Assembly (NCBI RefSeq): GCF_051860475.1
Contig: NZ_JBHYDW010000198.1
Coordinates: 1-6,348, forward strand
From: Elioraea sp051860475
GTDB lineage: Bacteria; Pseudomonadota; Alphaproteobacteria; Acetobacterales; Acetobacteraceae
DNA length: 6,348 nt
Direction: 5' to 3'
Shown: piece by piece, positions 1 to 6,151 of the stretch
Layout: the number at the start of each line of letters is the position of its first letter
Position numbering within the stretch: the first letter of the stretch is position 1
Program-made: the position numbers and the translations under genes
Notes under the pieces: generated by a model
Told to the model about the DNA's origin: nothing
Database searches by the model: none
The model's input: only the letters and a program-made list of their open reading frames with translations

Positions 1-597
1 CGCGCCGGGCGGCGGCGCGGCCTCGGCGATCGCGCGCAGATCGGTCTCGGCCACCGGCGCGTCATCGGGCCAGGCCGGCGGGATCGGCACGCCGCCGATC
101 GAGGCGGGGAGCACGAAGGCGCCGGGCGGCTCGGGTGGCAGCGGCAGGGTCCCGGCCACCGGGCTCGCGGCCGGCGCCGGCACGGACGCGGGCGTCGGCC
201 CGGGCGGCGGCAGCGGCTCGGCGACCACCGCGCGCTCGCCATCGGCCAGCGTGGTGACCGGTGCGGTCGCCACCGGATCGGGCGCCTGGGCAACCGCGGC
301 ACCGACCGGCACCGGTGGCGGCAGGCGCAGCGGCAGCATCAGCCGCTGGCCGGGGCGGATCGTGTAGGGCGCGGCGAGCCCGTTCGCGGTCGCGAGCTCC
401 TGCCAGTCGACGTCGTTGCGTCGGGCGATCGCGCGCACCGTGTCGCCCGGCAGCACCGCGACCACGGGCGGCGTCACCGCCGGCGCGACCACGGTGGGCG
501 CAGGCGCGCGGCCAACGCAGCCGCCGAGCACCAGCCCGGCCAGCAGCACCGCCGACACGCTCAGGTTGCACCTCCGGAGCCCCGGAACCGGCGTCAC
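1..597 (-). CDS. nlpD: LysM-domain lipoprotein, NlpD-like (N-terminal part, runs off the window edge)
   Basis: The first 199 codons are visible, open to position 1 with no stop. Residues 1-27 form a lipoprotein signal: Arg8-Arg9, a hydrophobic core, and the lipobox LGGC with Cys27 as the lipidation site. A single LysM domain follows at about residues 46-89 (PGDTVRAIARRN at the front, IRPGQRLMLP at the end), which binds peptidoglycan glycan. After that comes a long Pro/Ala-rich linker. In NlpD-family proteins such a linker leads to a C-terminal M23 (LytM) domain that activates amidases at the septum; that part lies outside the window, so family membership rests on the N-terminus and on the position after surE-pcm. 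The GTG start at 597 is chosen because GAGGAG sits 9 nt upstream and no ATG opens the signal peptide. A LysM lipoprotein without a peptidase domain cannot be excluded. Confidence 0.82.
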   Translation of the reverse strand, partial: MTPVPGLRRCNLSVSAVLLAGLVLGGCVGRAPAPTVVAPAVTPPVVAVLPGDTVRAIARRNDVDWQELATANGLAAPYTIRPGQRLMLPLRLPPPVPVGAAVAQAPDPVATAPVTTLADGERAVVAEPLPPPGPTPASVPAPAASPVAGTLPLPPEPPGAFVLPASIGGVPIPPAWPDDAPVAETDLRAIAEAAPPPGA

Positions 598-606
598 GAT
601 GGAATG

Positions 607-612
607 CTCCTC
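607..612 (-). promoter_or_regulatory. Shine-Dalgarno sequence of the nlpD-like gene
   Basis: GAGGAG on the minus strand lies 9 nt before the GTG at 597. It is the clearest ribosome binding site in the window and decides the GTG start, which places the lipobox at a normal distance from the N-terminus. Confidence 0.75.
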
Positions 613-619
613 ACGCCTT

Positions 620-660
620 GCGACTCGTCCCGGGGCCGTTATACGGAGCGGCCGAGTCGC
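620..660. repeat. Inverted repeat around the candidate -10 box upstream of the nlpD-like gene
   Basis: Perfect 8-nt arms GCGACTCG (620-627) and CGAGTCGC (653-660) flank a 25-nt centre. A smaller near-palindrome, CCGT-TAT-ACGG, lies inside at 636-646. The centre of the large repeat (position 640) falls within the TATAAC hexamer at 638-643. It could be an operator for a dimeric regulator or a hairpin in transcripts reading through from pcm. No T-tract follows, so it does not look like an intrinsic terminator. The arms are directly visible; the function is inference. Confidence 0.5.
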
Positions 661-667
661 GCTGCAA
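638..667 (-). promoter_or_regulatory. Candidate sigma70-type promoter for the nlpD-like gene
   Basis: On the minus strand TTGCAG (667-662) is followed after 18 nt by TATAAC (643-638), which matches the -10 consensus at five of six positions. It stands out in an otherwise GC-rich gap. A start about 7 nt downstream of the -10 would give a leader of roughly 34 nt. The -35 match is only moderate (TTG conserved). This suggests that the lipoprotein gene has its own promoter in addition to any read-through from pcm. Confidence 0.5.
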
Positions 668-719
668 CCGACACCCGCTTGACCGTGGCATTTCTGCACC
701 CGGGCGTTGCCGGGATGCC

Positions 720-1391
720 TCACCCCCGTACGGGGACGTCCAGCGTCTCGGTCGCGGGCGGCGGCTCTGGCACCAGCGGCACGAAGCGCACGGCGGTGAG
801 CCGCTCGCGCTCCCAGGCATCGCCGGTGCGGGTCAGGCGCCAGAGCCACTGGTCGTGCGGGCTCGGCCCCATCGGCAGCACCATCACGCCGCCCTCGGGG
901 CTGAGCTGGTCCATAAGCGCCGGCGGCGCCTCGCGCGGCGCGGCGGTGACGATGATGCGGTCGAACGGCGCCAGCTCCGGCCACCCCTTGGTGCCGTCGG
1001 CGCAGCGCGTGACGATGTTCGTCAGGCCGAGTTCGCGGAAGATCGCCTCGGCGCGTTCCAGCAGCGCCGGGTGCCGCTCGATCGTGTAGAGCCGGCGGCA
1101 GAGCTTCGCCAGCACCGCGGCCTGATAGCCCGACCCCGTGCCGATCTCCAGCACCCTGTGTTTCTTCGATACCTGAAGCGCCTCGGTCATCAGCGCCACC
1201 ACCTGCGGCTGGCTGATCGTCTGGCCGAGCCCGATCGGCAGGGCCATGTCCTCCCACGCCTGGTCCTTGAATGTTTCAGGCACAAAGACTTCACGAGGGA
1301 TGCTCTCGATCGCTGCGAGTACGGCGGCGTCCGTGATGCCGGCCCGGCGCAGCGCCAGGATCAGGCGGATGCGCGAGGGGTCTGACGCCAC
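720..1391 (-). CDS. pcm: Protein-L-isoaspartate O-methyltransferase
   Basis: This 223-residue cytosolic enzyme uses S-adenosylmethionine to methylate L-isoaspartyl residues in damaged proteins, starting their repair. The SAM-binding motif I is VLEIGTGSGYQAA at residues 80-92. The family active-site loop LGQTISQP is at 55-62 (Ser60), the motif around FDRIIVTAA is at 143-150, and PREVFVP at 32-38 is typical of the N-terminal region. The length is slightly above the roughly 208 residues of E. coli Pcm, because of a Pro-rich C-terminal tail. The start is GTG: an in-frame stop (that of surE) lies two codons upstream, and no other start preserves the N-terminal helix. It begins 3 nt after the surE stop, so the two genes are surely cotranscribed and probably translationally coupled. 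No strong Shine-Dalgarno is visible. Confidence 0.95.
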   Translation of the reverse strand: MASDPSRIRLILALRRAGITDAAVLAAIESIPREVFVPETFKDQAWEDMALPIGLGQTISQPQVVALMTEALQVSKKHRVLEIGTGSGYQAAVLAKLCRRLYTIERHPALLERAEAIFRELGLTNIVTRCADGTKGWPELAPFDRIIVTAAPREAPPALMDQLSPEGGVMVLPMGPSPHDQWLWRLTRTGDAWERERLTAVRFVPLVPEPPPATETLDVPVRG

Positions 1392-1394
1392 GTC

Positions 1395-2201
1395 TCAGCC
1401 GAAGGCTTCGCGCAGATCGCCGAGGAACCCGCGCGCGGTGAAGTCGATGGAGATCGGCGTGATGGCGATCGCGCCGTCATTGATCGCCGAGAGATCCGAG
1501 CCGCGCGGCTGCACCTCCTCCTTCGACCAGTCCACCAGCCAGTAATAGGGCCGGCCGTCCGGGTCGGTGCGCTTCTCGAGCGCGAGCCCCTGCTTGCGCC
1601 GGCCCTGATGCGCGACCCGCACGCCCGAGATCGTGTCGAGCGACCGGTCGGGGACGTTCACATTCACCAGCGTCTCGTCCGGCCAGGGCTGGGCGGCGAG
1701 GCGGCGGATGATGTCGGGCAGCAGGCGCTCGCAGGTGTCCCAGCGCGGCTTGCGCGGTTTGGTGCCGTTGCGCTCGGGCAGGTCGAGCGAGAGCGCGATC
1801 GCGCGCCGTCCGAGCAGCGTCGCCTCCATCGCCGCCGCGACCGTGCCGGAATAGCCGATGTCCTCGCCCAGATTGGCGCCCATGTTGATGCCGGACAGCA
1901 CGAGGTCGGGCGGCCGCTGGCCGAGAATGTCGTGCACGGCGACCAGCACGCAGTCGGTCGGCGTGCCCTCGACCGCGAAGCGGCGCGGCGCCAGCCGTTG
2001 GGCCCGGAGCGGCCGGCGCACGGTGAGCGAGTGGCTGACCGCCGATTGCTGCGTCTCGGGCGCCACCACCCAGACATCGCGCGAGAGGGTGCGCGCGATC
2101 CGCTCCAGCACCTTGATGCCCGGCGCGGTGATGCCGTCGTCGTTGGTGACCAGGATGCGGGCGGCCGAAAGGTCGGGGATCGGGGCGTGGCGGTGGGTCA
2201 T
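1395..2201 (-). CDS. surE: 5'/3'-nucleotidase SurE
   Basis: SurE is a metal-dependent nucleoside monophosphate phosphatase linked to stationary-phase and stress survival. The 268-residue product has the hallmark motif VTNDDGI at residues 18-24, with metal ligands Asp21 and Asp22. The family serine lies at Ser53 (QQSAVSHSLT), and the asparagine ligand is in SGINMGANLGEDIGYSGT (Asn106). The C-terminal domain includes NVNVPD (180-185) and SDLSAINDGAIAITP (235-249). The start at 2201 overlaps the serS stop as ATGA. A longer frame upstream exists but runs through the end of serS and looks like no SurE N-terminus. This start leaves about 14 residues before the usual SurE beginning, a modest extension. 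The neighbouring pcm gene is its classic partner. Confidence 0.96.
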   Translation of the reverse strand: MTHRHAPIPDLSAARILVTNDDGITAPGIKVLERIARTLSRDVWVVAPETQQSAVSHSLTVRRPLRAQRLAPRRFAVEGTPTDCVLVAVHDILGQRPPDLVLSGINMGANLGEDIGYSGTVAAAMEATLLGRRAIALSLDLPERNGTKPRKPRWDTCERLLPDIIRRLAAQPWPDETLVNVNVPDRSLDTISGVRVAHQGRRKQGLALEKRTDPDGRPYYWLVDWSKEEVQPRGSDLSAINDGAIAITPISIDFTARGFLGDLREAFG

Positions 2202-3469
2202 GGGGCGATCGCCGCGAGTCCGCCCATGTAGGAGCGCAGCGCCTCGGGGATGTCGATGCCGCCGTCGGGCCGCTGATAGGTCTCCATCACCGCGATCAGC
2301 GCCCGCCCGACCGCGACGCCAGAGCCGTTCAGCGTATGGACGAAGCGCGTGCCCTTGCCCTCGGCCGGGCGGTAGCGCGCGTCCATGCGGCGGGCCTGGA
2401 AGTCGCGGCAGTTCGAGCACGAGCTGATCTCGCGATAGGTCCCCTGCCCCGGCAGCCAGACTTCCAGGTCGTAGGTGCGGGTCGCGCCGAAGCCGATATC
2501 GCCCGAGCAGAGATCCACGACCCGATAGGCAAGGCCGAGCCGTTGCAGCACGATCTCAGCCGCGGCCGTCATGCGCGCGTGCTCGACGTCCGACTGCTCG
2601 GGCGTGGTGACCGAGACGAGCTCCACCTTCATGAACTGGTGCTGGCGCAGCATGCCGCGCGTGTCGCGCCCCGCACTGCCCGCCTCGGCGCGGAAGCAGG
2701 GCGTCAGCGCGGCGACGCGCAGCGGCAGGTCGGGCTCGGCCAGAACCTGCTCGCGCACGAGGTTGGTCAACGGCACCTCGGCGGTCGGGATCAGCCAGCG
2801 CCCGTCGGTCGTCGCGAACTGGTCCTCGCGGAACTTCGGCAACTGGCCGGTGCCGTGGAGCACCGCCTCGCGCACCAGCAGCGGCGGGTTGACCTCGGTG
2901 TAGCCGTGTTCGCCTGTCTGCACGTCGAGCATGAACTGGCCGAGCGCGCGTTCCAGCCGCGCGAGCGCCCCCTTCAGTACGACGAAGCGGCTGCCGGCGA
3001 GCCGGGAGGCCGCCTCGAAATCCATCAGGCCGAGCCGTTCGCCCAGCTCGAAATGCTGGAGCGGCGTGAAGCCGAACGCGCGGGGCTCGTTCCAGGTGCG
3101 CAGTACGACGTTATCGGCCTCGGAGGCGCCGGTCGGCACCGCATCGTCGAGCCAGTTGGGGATGGTCGCGAGCAGCGCGTCGAGTTCGGCGCCGAGCCGC
3201 TTCTCGTCGGCCTCTTCCCGCGCGATCGCCTCGGCCATCGACGCCGCCTCGGCCTGGAGCGCCGAGGTGTCCTCGCCCTTGCCGCGCGCCGCACCGATGC
3301 GCCTGGAGAGCGCGTTGCGCGCCGCCTGCATCTCCTGGAACGCCGTCTGCGCGGCGCGCCGGCGCTGGTCGAGCGACAGGATCTCCGCCGAGAGCGGGGC
3401 GAGGCCACGGCGGGCGAGCACCGCGTCGAACGCCTCCGGCGCCTCGCGGATCCGGCGAATGTCATGCAT
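2198..3469 (-). CDS. serS: Serine--tRNA ligase
   Basis: This class II aminoacyl-tRNA synthetase charges tRNA-Ser (and tRNA-Sec where present) with serine in the cytosol. The 423-residue length is normal for bacterial SerRS. Residues about 27-105 form the tRNA-binding helical coiled-coil arm, rich in Ala, Glu and Arg. The catalytic core shows the serine-binding TAE triad at 229-231, motif 2 with FRAEAGSAGRDTRG at 259-272, and motif 3 NGSGVAVGRALIAVMETYQ at 381-399. EISSCSNCRDFQARR (347-361) is a further SerRS signature. The ATG start at 3469 gives the usual beginning MHDIRRIRE. It lies 13 nt after the tatC stop with no obvious Shine-Dalgarno, and its stop is overlapped by the surE ATG. The gene is intact with all key residues. 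Confidence 0.98.
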   Translation of the reverse strand: MHDIRRIREAPEAFDAVLARRGLAPLSAEILSLDQRRRAAQTAFQEMQAARNALSRRIGAARGKGEDTSALQAEAASMAEAIAREEADEKRLGAELDALLATIPNWLDDAVPTGASEADNVVLRTWNEPRAFGFTPLQHFELGERLGLMDFEAASRLAGSRFVVLKGALARLERALGQFMLDVQTGEHGYTEVNPPLLVREAVLHGTGQLPKFREDQFATTDGRWLIPTAEVPLTNLVREQVLAEPDLPLRVAALTPCFRAEAGSAGRDTRGMLRQHQFMKVELVSVTTPEQSDVEHARMTAAAEIVLQRLGLAYRVVDLCSGDIGFGATRTYDLEVWLPGQGTYREISSCSNCRDFQARRMDARYRPAEGKGTRFVHTLNGSGVAVGRALIAVMETYQRPDGGIDIPEALRSYMGGLAAIAP

Positions 3470-3482
3470 CGGGAATGTCCAG

Positions 3483-4283
3483 TCAGTCGGCGGCGGCAGC
3501 GGCCGCGGCAGCCTCCGCGCGCTTGCGGAAGATCCTCGCGGCGATGATCGAGGCTTCGTAGAGCAGGATCAGCGGCAGCGCGAGGCCGACCTGGCTGATC
3601 ACGTCGGGGGGCGTGATGATCGCGGCGCAGACGAACATGCCGACGATTGCGTAGCGGCGCTTCGAGGCCATCCCCTCTGGCGTGATGATGCCGACGCGCG
3701 CCATCAGCACGAGACCGACCGGCATCAGGAAGGCGAAGCCGAAGGCGAAGATCAGCCGCATCACCAGCGAGAGATACTCGCCGACCTTGGCCTCGAGCTG
3801 GATTGGCAGCCCGCCGCCGCCCGTAGGGGTCTCGAAGCTGAGGAAGAAGTGCCACGCCGCCGGAATGACCAGGTAGTAGCAGAACGCGGCGCCGGCGAAG
3901 AAGAAGAACGGGGTCGCCAGCAGGAACGGCAGCACCGCGCGCTTCTCGGAGCGATAGAGGCCCGGCGCGATGAACAGCCAGAGCTGGGTCGCCCACCAGG
4001 GAAAGCTGATCATCAGCGCCCCCCACATCGCGACCTTCAGGTAGGTGAAGAACGCCTCGTAGAGCGCGGTGAAGATCATCCGCCGCTCCTGCCCGGTCTG
4101 CTGCTGCAGGATGTCGGCGAGGGGGGCGGCGAGGAAGCCGTAGATCTGCTCGGAGAAGATGTAGCAGACGATGAAGGACAGCACGAAGCCGCCCACCGCC
4201 ATCATCACCCGCTGCCGGAGCTCGATCAGGTGATCGATCAGCGGCATCGGCTTGTCGTCGATGGAGTCCTCTTCCGGGCGCAT
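3483..4283 (-). CDS. tatC: Sec-independent protein translocase subunit TatC
   Basis: TatC is the polytopic inner-membrane receptor that, with TatB, recognises twin-arginine signal peptides. The 266-residue product shows the cytosolic N-terminal motif HLIELRQR (18-25), Pro54 in the first periplasmic loop, FIAPGLYRSEKR (104-115) with Glu113 matching E. coli Glu103, and LTPPD-like ITPPDVISQ (223-231). Six hydrophobic segments can be seen, at about 27-47, 83-108, 117-141, 171-196, 211-228 and 233-248. The tail is a run of alanines. The start at 4283 lies 5 nt after the tatB stop; Met13 is a less likely alternative. One oddity: the membrane glutamate equivalent to E. coli Glu170 is Leu186 here (FAFLMPV), and Arg176 lies in the same segment. 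Confidence 0.97.
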   Translation of the reverse strand: MRPEEDSIDDKPMPLIDHLIELRQRVMMAVGGFVLSFIVCYIFSEQIYGFLAAPLADILQQQTGQERRMIFTALYEAFFTYLKVAMWGALMISFPWWATQLWLFIAPGLYRSEKRAVLPFLLATPFFFFAGAAFCYYLVIPAAWHFFLSFETPTGGGGLPIQLEAKVGEYLSLVMRLIFAFGFAFLMPVGLVLMARVGIITPEGMASKRRYAIVGMFVCAAIITPPDVISQVGLALPLILLYEASIIAARIFRKRAEAAAAAAAAD

Positions 4284-4288
4284 CCGAC

Positions 4289-4738
4289 TCAGACCGTGTC
4301 ACGCGTCCTGGTGCCGGGCGGGACGAAGGCCGGCGGCTCGTCCACGGCGGGAGGCGGCGGTGGCGAGGCGGGCTCCGCCGGTAGCGCCTCGGCCGCGGCC
4401 GTCGCCGGCGCGGGGCTAGGCGCCGGCGTGCTCGCCGGCTCGGCGAAGGGATCGTTGAACGACTTCGCCAGATCCTTGTTCGGGTCGATCTCCTCCTCGA
4501 ACTGACGCTTCATGTCGTAGGCGCCGTGGCGCACCTCGTCGATCTGGCGCTTCACCTCATCGAGCTTGGTCTCGCGCATCATCTCATCCACATGGACCTG
4601 GAACTCGCCGGCCATCCGCCGTGCCTTGCGGATGAACTCGGCAATCCCCTTGATCGCGTGCGGCAGATCCTTCGGGCCGATCACCACCAGGGCGACCACC
4701 AGGATCAGCGCAATCTCGGTCCAGGCCAGATCAAGCAT
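4289..4738 (-). CDS. tatB: Sec-independent protein translocase subunit TatB
   Basis: TatB pairs with TatC in the inner membrane to form the signal-peptide receptor complex. The 149-residue protein has the expected layout: a short N-terminus with Glu8, one membrane helix at about 5-21, the Gly21-Pro22 hinge of IGPKDLP, then an amphipathic helix and a long charged helical stretch to about residue 90. The last 50 residues are a Pro/Ala-rich disordered tail. Glu8 and the Gly-Pro hinge separate it from TatA. The ATG at 4738 lies 38 nt after the tatA stop and has no strong Shine-Dalgarno. tatC follows after 5 nt, so the order is tatA-tatB-tatC as in a standard operon. Confidence 0.95.
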   Translation of the reverse strand: MLDLAWTEIALILVVALVVIGPKDLPHAIKGIAEFIRKARRMAGEFQVHVDEMMRETKLDEVKRQIDEVRHGAYDMKRQFEEEIDPNKDLAKSFNDPFAEPASTPAPSPAPATAAAEALPAEPASPPPPPAVDEPPAFVPPGTRTRDTV

Positions 4739-4776
4739 GTCGTGTCGGCGCGGGGGTCAGCGTCCTGCGCCCATCC

Positions 4777-4968
4777 TCACCGCTTGGGTTCCGCATCGCC
4801 CTCGTTGAAGGGCGCGTCGGCGGACTCGGTCTTCGCGTCCGCCACCTCGCGCTTGAGGCTCTTGAGCCCCTTTGCCGCCTCTGCCGCCAGGGCCGGGATC
4901 TTGTGCGAGCCGAACAGCAGGGCGAGCACGAGCCCCGCGATCACGATCTGCCAGATGCCGATACTCAT
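4777..4968 (-). CDS. tatA: Sec-independent protein translocase subunit TatA
   Basis: TatA oligomers provide the transport step of the twin-arginine system. The 63-residue product has a periplasmic start MSIGIWQ with polar Gln7 (matching E. coli Gln8), a membrane helix to about residue 18, the hinge Phe19-Gly20, the amphipathic helix beginning HKIPALAAEAAKGLKSLKRE, and a short acidic tail. The start at 4968 is chosen because TatA begins directly before its membrane helix. An upstream ATG at 5073 would add a 35-residue Arg/Pro-rich leader of no known type. A G-rich GGGGGA about 11 nt upstream is the only candidate Shine-Dalgarno. Two oddities: the protein is short, and the residue equivalent to the near-invariant Phe39 of E. 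coli TatA is Leu38. A second TatA elsewhere in the genome is possible. Confidence 0.93.
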   Translation of the reverse strand: MSIGIWQIVIAGLVLALLFGSHKIPALAAEAAKGLKSLKREVADAKTESADAPFNEGDAEPKR

Positions 4969-5019
4969 GTCCGTGTGCGTCCCCCGGGCGCTGTCGCCGC
5001 GTTCCCGACGAGGCGGCGG

Positions 5020-5048
5020 ATCATGGCAGAGCGCGGATGCGGCGGCAA
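5020..5048 (-). promoter_or_regulatory. Candidate sigma70-type promoter for the tat-serS-surE-pcm operon
   Basis: In the gap between the ABC ATPase and tatA, the minus strand reads TTGCCG (5048-5043), 17 nt, then CATGAT (5025-5020). Each hexamer matches the consensus at four of six positions and the spacing is ideal. Transcription would start near 5013, leaving a leader of about 45 nt before the tatA ATG. The gap (4969-5082) holds nothing else I can support. The call is moderate because high-GC promoters are poorly conserved. Confidence 0.4.
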
Positions 5049-5082
5049 CGCGCGGTCCCGCGAGCCCTCCCACGCCCAGTTC

Positions 5083-6147
5083 TCATGCCGCCGCGCGGTC
5101 CTGTCCCTCATCGGGGAACACATGCGCCCTCGTCGGGTCGAGCGCAACCGCCACCACGGCATCGCGCGCCGGCAGGTACTCGCCGGGGATGCGGGCGTGG
5201 ATATGGACCTCGCGCCCGCCATCCATCACGGAGAGATGCACCATCGAGGTCCGGCCGAGCAGCCGCGAAGCCTCGACGCGGGCGCGGGCATGGCACGCCT
5301 CGCCCGCCTCCTCTGGCATCAGCCGGATCCCCTCGGGGCGGATCAGCACCTGCACCACCGCGCCCTCGGCCAGCCCCAGCGCCGGCACCGGGCCGAACGG
5401 GGTCGCGACCATGCCCATGCGCACGGTCCCGGCGAGCCGGTTCACCTCGCCGAGGAAGGCGGCGACGAAGGGGGTCGCGGGGTGGAGGTAGATCTGCGCC
5501 GGCGGCCCCTCCTGGGCGATCAGCCCGTCATGCAGCATCGCCATGCGGTCCGCCATGAACATGGCCTCCTCGGCGTCGTGGGTGACCATCAGCACCGCGA
5601 TCCCCTCCTCCTGGAGCACGTGCAGCGTGTCGTCGCGCACGCGGTCGCGCAGCCGCGCATCGAGGCCCGAGAACGGCTCGTCGAGCAGCAGCACGCGCGG
5701 GCGCGGCGCGAGCGCGCGGGCGAGCGCGATCCGCTGCTGCTGCCCGCCCGAGAGCGTGTGCGGCATCGCGTTTGCGAAGCGCTCCATACCGACGCGCGCG
5801 AGCATCTCGCGCACGCGCTCGGCCCGGCCGGCGCTGCGCAGGCCGAAGCCGATGTTCTGCGCCACGGTGAGGTGCGGGAACAGCGCGAAGTCCTGGAACA
5901 GCAAGCCCACGCCGCGATCCTCGGGCGGCACCTCGCGGCCGGGCTCGGCAACCAGCACGCCGCCGATCCACACCCGCCCGTGCTGGAGCGGGGTGAGCCC
6001 GGCGGCGATGCGCAAGAGCGTCGTCTTGCCGTCGCCCGAGGGCCCGAGCAGGCAGACGATCTCGCCCGGCCCGACCGCGAGGTCGATCCCGCGCAGCACC
6101 ACATGCGCGCCGAAGCTGTGGCGAATGCCCTCGAGTCGGAGCGTCAT
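5083..6147 (-). CDS. ABC transporter ATP-binding protein, FbpC/PotA-like importer type
   Basis: This is a 354-residue cytosolic ATPase of the binding-protein-dependent importer class. Motifs in order: Walker A GPSGDGKTT (35-43), Q-loop Gln85 in LLFQDFALFPHLTV, signature LSGGQQQR (132-139), Walker B VLLLDEP (152-158), D-loop SGLD (160-163), and switch His190 in VTHDAEEAMFMADR. Residues about 235-345 form a TOBE-like regulatory region, as in MalK, PotA and FbpC. The sequence style (DRGVGLLFQD, THDAEEAMFMADR) most resembles alphaproteobacterial iron(III)/FbpC-like ATPases, but substrate cannot be fixed from the ATPase; thiamine, polyamine or spermidine-type import remain possible. Oddity: Asp39 in Walker A, where Ser, Cys or Ala is usual. 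It starts 4 nt after the preceding stop, so it shares an operon with that gene, probably its permease. It is followed by 114 nt before tatA. Confidence 0.93.
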   Translation of the reverse strand: MTLRLEGIRHSFGAHVVLRGIDLAVGPGEIVCLLGPSGDGKTTLLRIAAGLTPLQHGRVWIGGVLVAEPGREVPPEDRGVGLLFQDFALFPHLTVAQNIGFGLRSAGRAERVREMLARVGMERFANAMPHTLSGGQQQRIALARALAPRPRVLLLDEPFSGLDARLRDRVRDDTLHVLQEEGIAVLMVTHDAEEAMFMADRMAMLHDGLIAQEGPPAQIYLHPATPFVAAFLGEVNRLAGTVRMGMVATPFGPVPALGLAEGAVVQVLIRPEGIRLMPEEAGEACHARARVEASRLLGRTSMVHLSVMDGGREVHIHARIPGEYLPARDAVVAVALDPTRAHVFPDEGQDRAAA

Positions 6148-6151
6148 CGCC

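Noticed and set aside
62..571. Open frame of 169 codons on the minus strand within the nlpD-like gene
   Set aside because: It is a +1 shadow, nearly all Arg, Ala and Gly. The adjacent frame from GTG 597 has a Shine-Dalgarno sequence, a lipobox and a LysM domain.
261..1385. Open frame of 374 codons on the plus strand, spanning the gap before nlpD and opposite pcm
   Set aside because: The product is Arg/Pro/Ala-rich with no domain; it is explained by the composition of the opposing genes.
2202..2420. N-terminal extension of SurE into serS
   Set aside because: The extra 73 residues are a frame-shadow of the serS C-terminus; the ATG at 2201 gives a normal SurE and the common ATGA overlap.
2336..3547. 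Open frame of 403 codons on the plus strand, opposite serS
   Set aside because: Antisense shadow of serS; the product is Arg/His/Leu/Gly-rich without motifs.
3025..4302. Open frame of 425 codons on the minus strand overlapping tatC and serS
   Set aside because: Out-of-frame shadow of the two genes, Arg-rich, and crossing the tatC-serS boundary.
2931..4505. Open frame of 524 codons on the plus strand, opposite serS, tatC and tatB
   Set aside because: It lies antisense to three unmistakable genes. High GC with G/C third positions removes stops from the opposite strand, and the translation is low-complexity Ser/Arg then Glu/His/Arg-rich with no recognisable domain.
5049..5070. Possible terminator hairpin (CGCG-GGAC-CGCG) after the ABC ATPase
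   Set aside because: The stem is only about 4 bp and no T-tract follows; such short GC palindromes are expected by chance at this composition.
4969..5073. N-terminal extension of TatA from an upstream ATG
   Set aside because: It would put 35 Arg/Pro-rich residues before a membrane helix that must lie at the very N-terminus in TatA, and it would cross the candidate promoter.
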